Notes under the pieces: model-generated
Told to the model about the DNA's origin: nothing
The model's database searches: none
What the model saw: the letters and a program-made list of their open reading frames with translations, nothing else
Part shown: one piece after another, positions 11,801-22,180 of the stretch
How positions within the stretch are numbered: position 1 is the stretch's first letter
How the letters are laid out: every line of letters starts with the position of its first letter
Position numbers and translations under genes: made by a program
Origin: Paracyclopina nana
Lineage: Eukaryota > Arthropoda > Copepoda > Cyclopoida > Cyclopettidae
Assembly (NCBI GenBank): GCA_019096065.1
Contig: JAGUCH010000007.1
Location: 4,920,501 to 4,984,500 of the forward strand
Direction of reading: 5' to 3'
DNA: 64,000 nucleotides

Positions 11801-14800
11801 GAGCAATCAATTTTTGCAAAAGCTTTCCATTCAGAAATCATTCAGATATTGCATCGACTTTTTTCATAATACTAATTTTTCCCCCTCCTGCAAAATGCCT
11901 TTCCATCAAAGCTTGCCATAATCCATCACATTCAGGAATTTCGGAACGAAATCCAGAAAAAAAAATCAATCATTTTTATTGAAGCCATGATTGCTGTGCA
12001 GCCGCATCATGGAGGCGTAATTCGAGTTTTCCCGGAAAATCAGTCGTGTCGCAAATGAAGCTGTCAAAAAGACAATAAAAGGCGAAATAATAAAAGAGTG
12101 CAATTTTGGCGTTGCGGTTGCGTTGCCCAAGTCTCGACGTCGCGAATTTTTTGCGCAGCCGTCGTCGTTGTCGAAGAGGGCGGTGCACTTGGAGAGCACG
12201 GCGTGACAATCGGCCTCTAAAAGGCCATCGGCTCAGAATGGGATTTCAATGAGGCACCGGCCCATTGTGCCCCGCTCACTGCACAGGTGCTGCGAAAAAC
12301 GACGTCTGCATGGATGTCTGTGAGACAACTGCATGGATGTCTGAATGCACGTCTGGCCTTTCTCCTCGCAAGATTAATGCGCGCAAATATTCCTTTTCTC
12401 ATCTTTGGCCGTTTATAGCGGGATCCCGCCACATATTCTCCGTTTCATATGAGTAACGCTGCAACGAGAAAATCAGCCTCACTTGTGGCGCCACCTGCAT
12501 TTTCCGCGCTGCAATATTCGGGAGTAAACAAACATCTTGCGTTTTGCGCGCAATGTTTAATTTCTCGCCATAAATCAGTCAAGCCTGCAGAAGTGGGTGA
12601 AGAAGATTTGCACGTTTTTTCCAAAGCTCTCAGTGCATATCTCCTTGGAGCAGCATTTGCAATGCACCAACTTGAAGTTGCTGTTGCAAAGCAGCTAGAA
12701 ATATTTTTTTCGCTGCATTTTGCAGCAGCAGCTGCTGATAAAAATTATCGCATGTCCTTGGGCATTTAAAAACACACATGCTACGTAGGATGACGTACTG
12801 AGCAACTAGAGCATGCCTAAATGAGTTGGGAGGATGCAGCACTCTTGCGAAATGTCCTTGTGCAAAATATTTCTCGGGAGGAAAAGTTTCCACTGAATGC
12901 ATTTAGTAGGTTGTGCACTGATAGAATAAACTCATTTTGCATTCGATGCACATTAATGGCGAAAAAATGTTGATGTTTCAGTCTGATGCATCGTCCACAG
13001 ACGACAGCAGCGGTAGCATTGGCGGCGGCGGCACAAATGCAAAAAGGCCGAAATTGGAAGAGCAAGAACAGCAGCAGCAGCATTCGAAAGCGAGTTTTAG
13101 GCCCTGGAGCTGCCATTCGGAGGATGTGGCCGCAGCCACAGCAGCTGCGGCTGCGGCCACGGCCGCGGCCGCCGAAACGGCCAGAAGAGGCCACTACTAC
13201 CAGAGTAAGTTGATGCTTATTTTTCAAAAAAAAATCTGTTTGAAATTTCGCGCGCTTTTTTGACTGGCTGTCACTCAGCTGACGATGATGCACCGGTGCA
13301 CTGGCTGGCGCGGGAAATAAATGCATTTACTTTCACTAGTTCGTTGAAATTGCATTGCAGACATAAATCGGCATCACTTTTTTGGCGAAGACCCGTCCCA
13401 TTATGTCGACGAGGTCAAGCAGAGTTTGGCTGGTGAACGCGGCCTGAGCCCGCGAAATCGGGACCTCGTCATGGAAGTCCTTGGAAGGCTCGCGGATAGA
13501 GTGCAATCCGCGGAGAATTCCAGAAACGTTGTTGTCAATGAGCTTGTTAGTCTGCGAGAAAGGTTCCAGGTAATCCACGGCGCTTTTCAACAACTTCTGG
13601 CCACTTTTCCTGCCTATCATACCTTGCTGACTAACTCGCATGCTTGCTTGCTAGATTCTAGCGTAACATCATTTTGCCTTTCCTTGTACCTTTCATAGCC
13701 GCCATCCGAGTGATTTCTGGCTGTTTTACACAATTTATGGCTATCTTTTCATACTCTAGTACTGTACACACGCTAGGTATCGACTGTAGCGCCATCTAGC
13801 GGATGTATGTGAAAACAACGCTTATTTTGCTTGATGTCACTCAAAACACTCTAATATTTGTAAATGATTGTTCCCCTTCATAAAATCTAAATTAATTCCA
13901 ATTAGATAGAGAGTTAAAAGAATCTTTAAAAATATCTTATCGAATCAAAACAAAAGTTTGCATGAATGGCCTAGGGCGTATGAAATTAGTAGTGTACGCT
14001 AACCAAAGTGAATCTTGCAAAGTCCAAATGGGATAATATGAATTCATTTTCATTATTGTAGAACCTGGAGGCCGAACTGTCGAAGAAATGTGATGAATTG
14101 CGGCAGTTGTTTCTCCTGCAGCAGCAGCAGCAAAGTAATAACAGCTCTGAGGCCGATCTAACCTCGACCTCTTCGCCATCGCCGCCGACTTCCACTGCAA
14201 TCCTGAGGTCACTCCGCAAAAACAAGATGGACGACGACGATAACAGTAACTCTAGCTTCATGTTTGAGCCCAACTACAATAGGCCTACCACCACCTGTGT
14301 CACCGCACTCAATTTCACGAGAGAAATCGAAAGCCTCAAGGAAAACCTAAAAACTCAGGTGAGAGTCGTATTTTTTGGCTAATTAAGAGCGGCGCTGCTC
14401 GCTGGGAAAAAATGCTGTCAAGTCTGGTCGCGCGCAATTTCAAGTTGTTGCATATAAATGCACCAAAGATTGTCAGGGAAGATAACAGTTCCTCATTGCA
14501 AAATGGCGGCGGTATGTGCAAATGGCATCAAGTGCATCGAAAGTGCACCACGCCATCATATCAGCCAAAACAGGAATAGTAAACAACTTGAAACTTTCCA
14601 ACTTTACCACCATCAGTCTGGCAAATCTAGCCACTTTTGCATAGGCCATAAATCAGATTGCTTTACCGCATATCATTAACGACGCAGATTGCCATAAGGA
14701 AACTTACCGAATGACTAGATGCAGCATTCCTTACTTTTTTCCAAAAGATTTGCCAGTTTCTGCTACGGTCAGCTAGTGATTCGCTTCATTCATTGGCGCA

Positions 14801-17800
14801 ATAGCCTTAATGGAACAACAGCTTTGAATAGGGATAATTCCTACACGAGATGGCGCTGGGAGCTCCATCGGGGCAGATTATTTTCCTAATTCAAGGGTTT
14901 CAGTGGGTTTTAATGGACTTATGAGGCAAACTTGATGATATTTCGTCGCATCGAAGTGAGTTTGGCATTTTTAGCTAATTGTAAACCGAGTTTTAGAGAC
15001 TTTTTTTTCGGACTGCCCCGATGAGCGACTGAAGCGCCACTCTGTGCTAAAATACCGCAACTAAGTTCCACTAAGGATATTCACGCAAAACCGCTTAAGT
15101 AAGGCGAAGAAACAAATCAACTCCAACCTCAATATATACACAAGACATCGCCTGAAAGTTTTTTTACCCTTCCTGAATTTGCGCCAACAGCTGACCCCAT
15201 TTGGAATAGTTCAGGGGGGATTTTTACCCAGTAAAGTGTTCCAAATGAGTACAGCTGATTTCCTCATTGGGTAACCCAATAACGAAGTGCAATGAAGTCG
15301 CGGAGGAATTTGTAGAACAGGAATGAAGCAAGCAATTTTTCGAACCTTTTTTAACAAATGTCTGCTTGCCAATCTCGGGTGAACTTTTTATGTTAGAAAG
15401 TCAAGTCGTTTTAAGTTAGACACGCCAAGTTACTTTAGGTTAGACAACGTCTATGCTTTTGTGTAGACACCTTTTGGCATAGTTGGATTTTGTTAGAAAG
15501 TCAAGATATTTTTATTTAGACACCTTTTGGCATAGCACTTTTAGCGTAGACAGATTTCATGGACTAGTATACTTTATGATAGACACCTTTTGGCACAGTA
15601 CTTTTTGAGTAGACACAAATTAGTGACTAGTATGTTTTAGGTTAGACACCTTTTGGTACAGTACTTTTAGCTTAGACACACCAAGACGTTTTAGGTTAGA
15701 CACCTTTTGGTACAGTACTTTTAGCTTAGACACACCAAGACGTTTTAGGTTAGACACCTTTTGGTACAGTACTGTTAGCCTAGACACACCAAGATGTTTT
15801 AGGTTAGACACCTTTTGGTATAGTACTTTTAGCTTAGACACACCAAGACGTTTTAGGTTAGACACTGGGTTATCAAGCTTTGCATTTTTTGGGTTTCAAG
15901 CTTTTTCAAGTTTTTCATAATTTGGTTCAAGCTGGGTTTTAGCTTCAGGCTTTGCAGTTTTAGGGTTTCAAGCTTTTTCAAGTTTTCAAAATTTGGTTCG
16001 TCAGTAATTCGTCAGAGTGACAAGAGCTTATTCAAGAAAGTAGACAAATTGTTGGCATTTGCATAAAACTAGTATTGCTCTTTTACATTACTTCGAATTA
16101 TGATTAAATAATGCATCATTATGATTTTCATAAAAGAATTATCAGGGACTTTTCAAGTGGGGTGTGTCTTGACATGTCTTATCTAATAGTGCTATGCCAA
16201 AAGGTGTCTAACCTAAAATGTCTTGGTGTGTCTAAGCTAAAAGTGCACATTGACTTGAAGAAGGTCCTAACCCAAAATCTTAACAACACCCAAAAAATAT
16301 ACATTTTCTGAAAGCATATGTTCTTAGGGTTCATTTGGTAGCAATTTAAAAATCCTGGCCTATCCTATGGCTTCCCATAACATAAAATTTTCAAAAACGT
16401 CTAGCACCTACAGTTTATTATTTTATGAGATTATTAATAGCAGTGACCCTTCATAAAAAAGGAGATCTAACTTTTCTTATTTCATAAGCAAGTCTGTAAA
16501 ATGCACCCAAAATGAGATATTTGTTGCCAAACTTATTGAGCAAAATTAATCAAGGTGGCAGTAATCAACTTTTAGCATAGCTATATCTCCGTTTCTGTTC
16601 ATCCTAGCCATTTTACTATGAAGTAACTTAAGTTTTATTTTTGAATTTTAGTGGGGGTCATTGAAGCTAACTATCCCCAAAAAATGAGCCGTTTTTGCGC
16701 AAAACGTTTTTATGTATATAAACGTTTTATATTATTGGAAGCTAAAGGCCAGGATTTTTATTTTATCACCAAATGAACCCTTGGGACATAAGCTTTCAGA
16801 AAATATATAATTTTTGGGTGTTGCAAGTAGTTTGGGTTAGGTCCTTTGCCAAGTCAATGGGTGAACTTTTTATGTTAGAAAGTCAAGTCGTTTTAAGTTA
16901 GACACGCCAAGTTACTTTAGGTTAGACAACGTCTATGCTTTAGTGTAGACACCTTTTGGCATAGTTGGATTTTGTTAGAAAGTCAAGATATTTTTATTTA
17001 GACACCTTTTGGCATAGCACTTTTAGCGTAGACAGATTTCAAGGACTAGTATACTTTATGATAGACACCTTTTGGCACAGTACTTTTTGAGTAGACACAA
17101 ATTAGTGACTAGTATGTTTTAGGTTAGACACCTTTTGGTACAGTACTTTAAGCTTAGACACACCAAGACGTTTTAGGTTAGACACCTTTTGGTACAGTAC
17201 TTTTAGCTTAGACACACCAAGACGCTTTAGGTTAGACACCTTTTGGTACAGTACTTTTAGCCTAGACACACCAAGATGTTTTAGGTTAGACACCTTTTGG
17301 TATAGTACTTTTAGCTTAGACACACCAAGACGTTTTAGGTTAGACACTGGGTTATCAAGCTTTGCATTTTTTGGGTTTCAAGCTTTTTCAAGTTTTTCAT
17401 AATTTGGTTCAAGCTGGGTTTTAGCTTCAGGCTTTGCAGTTTTAGGGTTTCAAGCTTTTTCAAGTTTTCAAAATTTGGTTCGTCAGTAATTCGTCAGAGT
17501 GACAAGAGCTTATTCAAGAAAGTAGACAAATTGTTGGCATTTTGCATAAAACTAGTATTGCTCTTTTACATTACTTCGAATTATGATTAATTAATGCATC
17601 ATTATGATTTTCATAAAAGAATTATCAGGGACTTTTCAAGTGGGGTGTGTCTTGACATGTCTTATCTAATAGTGCTATGCCAAAAGGTGTCTAACCTAAA
17701 ACGTCTTGGTGTGTCTAAGCTAAAAGTGCACATTGACTTGAAGAAGGTCCTAACCCAAACTCTTAACAACACCCAAAAAATATACATTTTCTGAAAGCAT

Positions 17801-20800
17801 ATGTTCTTAGGGTTCATTTGGTAGCAATTTAAAAATCCTGGCCTATGGCTTCCCATAACATAAAATTTTCAAAAACGTCTAGCACCTACAGTTTATTATT
17901 TTATGAGATTATTAATAGCAGTGACCCTTCATAAAAAAGGAGATCTAACTTTTCTTATTTCATAAGCAAGTCTGTAAAATGCACCCAAAATGAGATATTT
18001 GTTGCCAAACTTATTAAGCAAAATTAATCAAGGTGGCAGTAATCAACTTTTAGCATAGCTATATCTCCGTTTCTGTTCATCCTAGCCATTTTACTATGAA
18101 GTAACTTAAGTTTTATTTTTGAATTTTAGTGGGGGTCATTGAAGCTAACTATCCCCAAAAAAGGAGCCGTTTTTGCGCAAAATGTTTTTATGTATATAAA
18201 CGTTTTATATTATTGGAAGCTAAAGGCCAGGATTTTTATTTTATCACCAAATGAACCCTTGGGACATAGGCTTTCAGAAAATATATAATTTTTGGGTGTT
18301 ACAAGTAGTTTGGGTTAGGTCCTTTGCCAAGTCAATGTGAGTACTGTATCAAAAGGTGTCTAACCTAAAACGTCTTGGTGTGTCTAACCTAAAACGTCTT
18401 GGTGTGTCTAAGCTAAAAGTACTGTACCAAAAGGTGTCTAACCTAAAAGGTCTTGATGTGTCTAAACTAAAAGTACTGTACCAAAAGTTGTCTAACCTAA
18501 AATGTTCCTATCACAAAAATGGTGTCTACTTTAAAAGTGCTATGCCAAAAGGTGTCTAACTTAAAGCATACCAGTTATTCAGATTTGTCTAACCTAAAAG
18601 TACTATGCTTGTGTGTCTAAATTAAAACATCTTGACTTTCTAACAAAATCCAACTATGCCAAAAGGTGTCTATGCTAAAACATGACAGTCATGAAAAATG
18701 TGTCTAACCAAAAATGACTATGCCAAAAGGTGTCTAACTTATTCCGACTGTACAAAATGTGTCTAGCTTAAAGATGGCACCCAAGTCAATGTGAGTACTG
18801 TATCAAAAGGTGTCTAACCTAAAACGTCTTGGTGTGTCTAACCTAAAACGTCTTGGTGTGTCTAAGCTAAAAGTACTGTACCAAAAGGTGTCTAACCTAA
18901 AAGGTCTTGATGTGTCTAAACTAAAAGTACTGTACCAAAAGTTGTCTAACCTAAAATGTTCCTGTCACAAAAATGGTGTCTACTTTAAAAGTGCTATGCC
19001 AAAAGGTGTCTAACTTAACGCATACCAGTTATTCAGATTTGTCTAACCTAAAAGTACTATGCTAGTGTGTCTAAATTAAAACATCTTGACTTTCTAACAA
19101 AATCCAACTATGCCAAAAGGTGTCTATGCTAAAACATGACAATCATGAAAAATGTGTCTAACCAAAAATGACTATGCCAAAAGGTGTCTAACTTATTCCG
19201 ACTGTACAAAATGTGTCTAGCTTAAAGATGGCACCCGCCAATCTCTCTAAATACACGTGTCTGGTTTCTACTCATAAATCAAATTTGTTGGTTTAAAATC
19301 TTCCTCAAAGAGCTCTTTTCCGTGAAAATATCTCGAACTACAGCAGCGATGAACATATACGTTAAGCTTCGACTATGCCTTAAAAAGGTTGGCTCGTTTC
19401 TCCAAACCGAGTAACGTCACCAGCTTCTGATTGGTCATCGCAAAATTGCACCACATTTTGATTGGTCTAAGAGTGCTATTGTTTCGTAGAGCGTTTTTAC
19501 ATTAAAATTAGACAGAAATTGTCTGAAGCAGCGCCACCTTTAGCAATTGCGGCGAAAATGGCGAGCGCCAAAGATATTCGCGTTTGCATCTCTAATTTTC
19601 GAGGAGCTAGTGGTTGCCGAAAAAAAAGTTGACTGCAAATTGCAACGCTATTTTTATGACAAACTCATGCAAATTCTAGCATGGTCTGCTGGTTGTGCAA
19701 AAAGTGGGAATACTTTTTTTTGCATCTGCACAGCGCAGGAATATATAATTTGATATGGGTGCATTTTGTGTGTGTGTGTGTGTGCAATTGCGATATCAGG
19801 CCAAAGAGGCTTTGCCTTTGTGTCGCGACAAGTTACTGCACTGGTCGGCCATTCCGGACTCCGGACTTTTTCCGTGTCCATGATTGATTATTACCTTACA
19901 TTATGAAAGGACAGCTTCTATGTTCGGTGCAGTTGCCAATTGCCATTTTTTTTTCACTCAAATGTCTGGAGGAACGAGAAGTGCTTTTTATGATTTGCTA
20001 GGCAGTAAAATAGTCTCATTATCTTTCGAGTGATCTAAGCGTGTATTGGTGTCATTCTAAATTCAAGCCTTTCTTTTCTTTGATGGCACAATTCAAAAGT
20101 TTTGATTGTAAGCTTTTTAAAGGCAGAAGAACACCCCATTATAAATTCTTCTTATTGATTAGAGCTGATTTGCGATGGACTCATAATTCAAATTCCAAAA
20201 TTGTCGTGTTAATAGTTTAAAAAAATCTGCAACATGTGGAATATAGAAGCTGTCTTGTTGATATTTAGACATTTAAAATTGTAGAATCCTCTGAAAGTCT
20301 GTACTTGCTTTTATAGATTATTTGCGGAAAAAATGCAAGCTCGGTGTATCGAAAATCGAGGACAATCTGTGTATTTATGTATTCAAGGTGTTGGAGATTA
20401 TTTAATGGCAAATAGGCCGTTAAAAGGTGATCTGTAACGGCGATGAGCTGCTGCGTCCCTTTAATGCAGCCTTAAATATTCTGCAGACAATTTACAAGCT
20501 AGAGAATATGCAATCCCAACCGTCTAACTTGTGCACATTCTACAACTATCGCAGCAGTGTACTACAGTACGCCCTTTTGGCAAAATGCATCAAGCAGCAG
20601 CAGCAGCAGTCGAATTCACAGCACCAACAGTTGTAGTAAAATGGCAATGCAATTTTCAAGGCCAAAACAGGGAGACTACTATCTAATTCCCGGCTTCTTT
20701 TTTCTCGCAGGATTCAGATTGTCTGAGAGAACGGATGCTGACGATTGAGAACCAGTTGAAAAAATTGCAACAAAGGCTTGTGATCAAGTCTCAAAACTCC

Positions 20801-20920
20801 ACAGAGGAAAATCTGAACAATAATTCTCCGCAAGAAGTCATTTTGGTACGAGAGGCCGAAACGTCGGCTAATGTCGCTGAAGATACTGACCAGGACAAGA
20901 ATTCCGATGAAAATACGTAA
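2886..20920 (+). CDS. Snoo: Ski/SnoN family transcriptional corepressor
   Basis: Exons: 2841-3337, 3426-4003, 5247-5488, 12982-13204, 13361-13569, 14062-14358 and 20711-20920; phases agree throughout. From ATG 2886 the product is 736 aa. An in-frame ATG at 2823 also exists, but a good acceptor (tctttgtcag) ends at 2840, so I prefer 2886; an upstream coding exon is possible. The N-terminus is Gln-rich and basic. Next come the Ski/Sno/Dac fold (GGEMRLCFPQILKQIL, then CGLITKSDAERL) and the Smad4-binding SAND-like domain (HECFGK, CPTSKCISCDICG, CHWGFDATHWRSY). A Ser/Gln/Ala-rich linker and a Leu-rich coiled coil (NVVVNELVSLRERFQ, ENQLKKLQQRL) close the protein. Family members repress TGF-beta/Smad targets in the nucleus. 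A Fussel/CORL paralogue is the main alternative. Introns of 7.5 and 6.4 kb hold mobile elements. Confidence 0.85.
4130..4587. mobile_element. hAT-type MITE (442 bp) with 13-bp TIRs and 8-bp TSD
   Basis: The element runs 4138-4579. It begins CAGGGTGACCAGA and ends with the exact reverse complement TCTGGTCACCCTG. The 8-bp flanks are aatgcatc (4130-4137) and aatgcgtc (4580-4587), a target-site duplication with one mismatch. The interior is AT-rich, with many copies of a 'tagccac' word near both ends in inverted arrangement, and has no coding capacity. A CAGGG-type TIR plus an 8-bp TSD fits non-autonomous hAT elements. It sits in an intron of the Ski-Sno gene. Confidence 0.85.
6550..6564 (-). promoter_or_regulatory. 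CTCF-like motif
   Basis: The + strand reads agcgccatctagcgg. Its complement CCGCTAGATGGCGCT matches the vertebrate CTCF consensus CCASYAGRKGGCRSY except for one A/G difference. The same 15-mer recurs at 13788-13802. Confidence 0.5.
9332..10664. mobile_element. Foldback element of 16-bp repeats with 9-bp TSD
   Basis: Perfect 9-bp direct repeats gcgaaaaat at 9332-9340 and 10656-10664 flank a 1,315-bp insertion (9341-10655). The left arm (about 9341-9836) is a tandem array of the 16-bp unit ggggacttttgccctt. The right arm (about 10230-10655) holds the same unit in reverse complement, so the two arms can pair. The outermost 19 bp of the two ends align without gaps and share GG....C....CTTTTGCCC. 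There is no transposase. The structure resembles Drosophila Foldback and Mutator-like foldback elements, in which long terminal inverted repeats are made of short direct repeats. A 9-bp TSD is typical of Mutator-like elements. The class is inference; the structure is seen directly. Confidence 0.85.
9837..10081. mobile_element. Candidate solo LTR inside the foldback element
   Basis: The non-repetitive centre of the foldback element includes a 245-bp block that starts TGTAGCAGG and ends CCTACTACA, an imperfect inverted terminal repeat with TG...CA ends. It contains an AATAAA at about 9944 and a GC-rich first third. These are features of an LTR, probably of a Ty3/Gypsy-type retrotransposon. No target duplication is visible (agcac versus ggact), so the borders or the call may be wrong. 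No internal retrotransposon coding sequence is present. Confidence 0.5.
13788..13802 (-). promoter_or_regulatory. CTCF-like motif
   Basis: A second exact copy of agcgccatctagcgg, in the intron between Ski-Sno exons ending at 13569 and starting at 14062. It is 7.2 kb from the identical copy at 6550 and in the same orientation. Confidence 0.5.
15368..19245. mobile_element. Internally amplified foldback element with 9-bp TSD
   Basis: Perfect 9-bp direct repeats gccaatctc at 15368-15376 and 19237-19245 bracket a 3,860-bp insertion that starts GGGTG and ends CACCC. The left part holds tandem copies of a 54-bp unit containing 'ggttagacaccttttgg'; the right part holds the same unit in the opposite orientation ('ccaaaaggtgtctaacc'). 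It therefore forms a foldback like the 9.3-kb element but with an unrelated repeat. Internal amplification is visible: 15379-16860 (1,482 bp) is repeated at 16861 to about 18336, and a 454-bp block starting near 18337 is repeated at about 18791-19236. No transposase is encoded. Long peptide-like frames across it (VSNLKRLGVSKLKVLYQK repeats) are by-products of the 18-codon period. Confidence 0.85.
15379..18336. repeat. Tandem duplication of a 1.48-kb segment inside the foldback element
   Basis: 15379-16860 and 16861 to about 18336 align end to end with scattered substitutions and small indels (for example a 5-bp difference near 16370/17848). Each copy contains the 54-bp array, a unique central stretch and a single inverted repeat unit. 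The divergence shows that the amplification is not an assembly echo of one sequence. Confidence 0.85.
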
Positions 20921-21267
20921 AATTGCTGGTAGAAGAGCTCCTTTTCTATATACTGTCTTAGAAGACATTTCCAGAGTCTAATAATAATATATAAAAGTAG
21001 ATTGTGTAATCATCCCTTCCCGTACGGAAATCCAAGCGCACCAAAATATTTTTCAATGTCTTTCATGTCTCAAAAAATATACATATGAAGAAAAAGATGC
21101 TACAGTTGAAGAGTAGATTGAGCCTTTGTCACAATGATGCGTTAGATTTTGGCAAAAAAAGAACAACCTGTAATGAACTCGTGGAAATTGGAAAAAATTG
21201 GCTCATCGAGTATTTGCTTGAATTAATGGCACTGTTATACAGTTATGTACATAATTATGATGTCCTT

Positions 21268-21273
21268 AATAAA
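21268..21273 (+). terminator. Polyadenylation signal of the Ski-Sno gene
   Basis: AATAAA 348 nt after the stop codon at 20918-20920, with GT/T-rich sequence following (acttcgtggattgtaatt). It is the likely 3' end of the Ski-Sno transcript. Confidence 0.5.
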
Positions 21274-22180
21274 GAATAATCACAACTACTTCGTGGATTG
21301 TAATTAACAAATTATGTTTCCTCTAGGCGTAACTATGCGATGCTAACGTGTCTTCTTCGCGTATTATTTTTGCAGCAAAGGTTGCGTGAGTCCTGTTTAC
21401 AATGTTGCGAGCATTAAGAAATCCAGCTTTCCTAAAAGTATAGTTGGTTGCGAAAATGGCAAATTTCGATACAAGCTGGATTTTAAGCTCTACCCTAACT
21501 TTATTACTAAGCACCTGAATTTTGGGCCATTTCATTTCCACTTGGTTTTTCTAACAATAAACCTCACAAACAAGCTATTTTTAACTTGATAATGTCTCAA
21601 TGAACGTGTGAAACTTTAATTTTACTAGAAGAGTTGCAGTTGTGTATGCTCGGGATTTACTCTGACGGAGCCAATTGATCATTTCAGCTACGTGACTTTT
21701 CGCGATATCTAACGAATGACTAAGACGTATGTGAAGTAAAAGTGCTATTTTATATTTTCGAAAGTTTCAAAAGGGAAAAAAAGAAAAAAAATCTTTTTCA
21801 TAATCAAATGATTTTCTTTTTGATTGGGTGGAAACCGGAGTACCCGGAGTAAAACCACCCGAGTCAGTCATTGAACGTGGAGACATCAATGCCTGCAAAG
21901 AGGAGAAAAAAGTTTATACTAGAATTCAAGGAATGAGTTCAATTAGAACGTACCTGACTCAAAGTTGGGGGCCAGCATTTGGAGCTGCTCCAGAGTCCAG
22001 TCTGTTGCATCTCACCAGGGGGACGACAGGGACAGTGTTGAAGACAACGCGGCGACCATTGCGAGAGACAAATTGAACCATATTCAGACTGTCGGAGTGT
22101 TCCTTCCCAAAAACGATTGACGATGATGAATTTCAAGCAAAGACCCCACACGCAAAGGAACACGATTGACAACAGCGCAA

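Larger units (their letters stand above)
5489..12981 (+). other. Large intron (7.5 kb) of the Ski-Sno gene
   Basis: The donor gtaaat at 5489 and the acceptor at 12980-12981 are both phase 0. No convincing coding exon was found inside: reading frames here are short and lack splice support. Contents noted are a CTCF-like motif at 6550-6564, a C9A8 tract near 8281, an imperfect local duplication around 8650 and 8705 sharing 'gagccggtac', and the first foldback element (9332-10664). Many short 'aagtgcattt' words recur between 6.6 and 8.6 kb. Confidence 0.7.
14359..20710 (+). other. Large intron (6.4 kb) of the Ski-Sno gene
   Basis: Donor gtgaga at 14359 and acceptor ctcgcag ending at 20710, both phase 0. 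Most of it is the 3.9-kb foldback array described separately. The remainder (14.4-15.37 and 19.25-20.7 kb) contains degenerate CTCF-like motifs near 14847 and 19530, a (TG)9 tract near 19767-19784, and no supported exon. Confidence 0.7.

Noticed and set aside
15620-19013. Repeated small frames reading VSNLKRLGVSKLKVLYQK on the minus strand (left) and the plus strand (right)
   Set aside because: These are a by-product of the 54-bp (18-codon) repeat unit in the second foldback element. Their inverted orientation mirrors the DNA repeat, and there is no start context or splice support.
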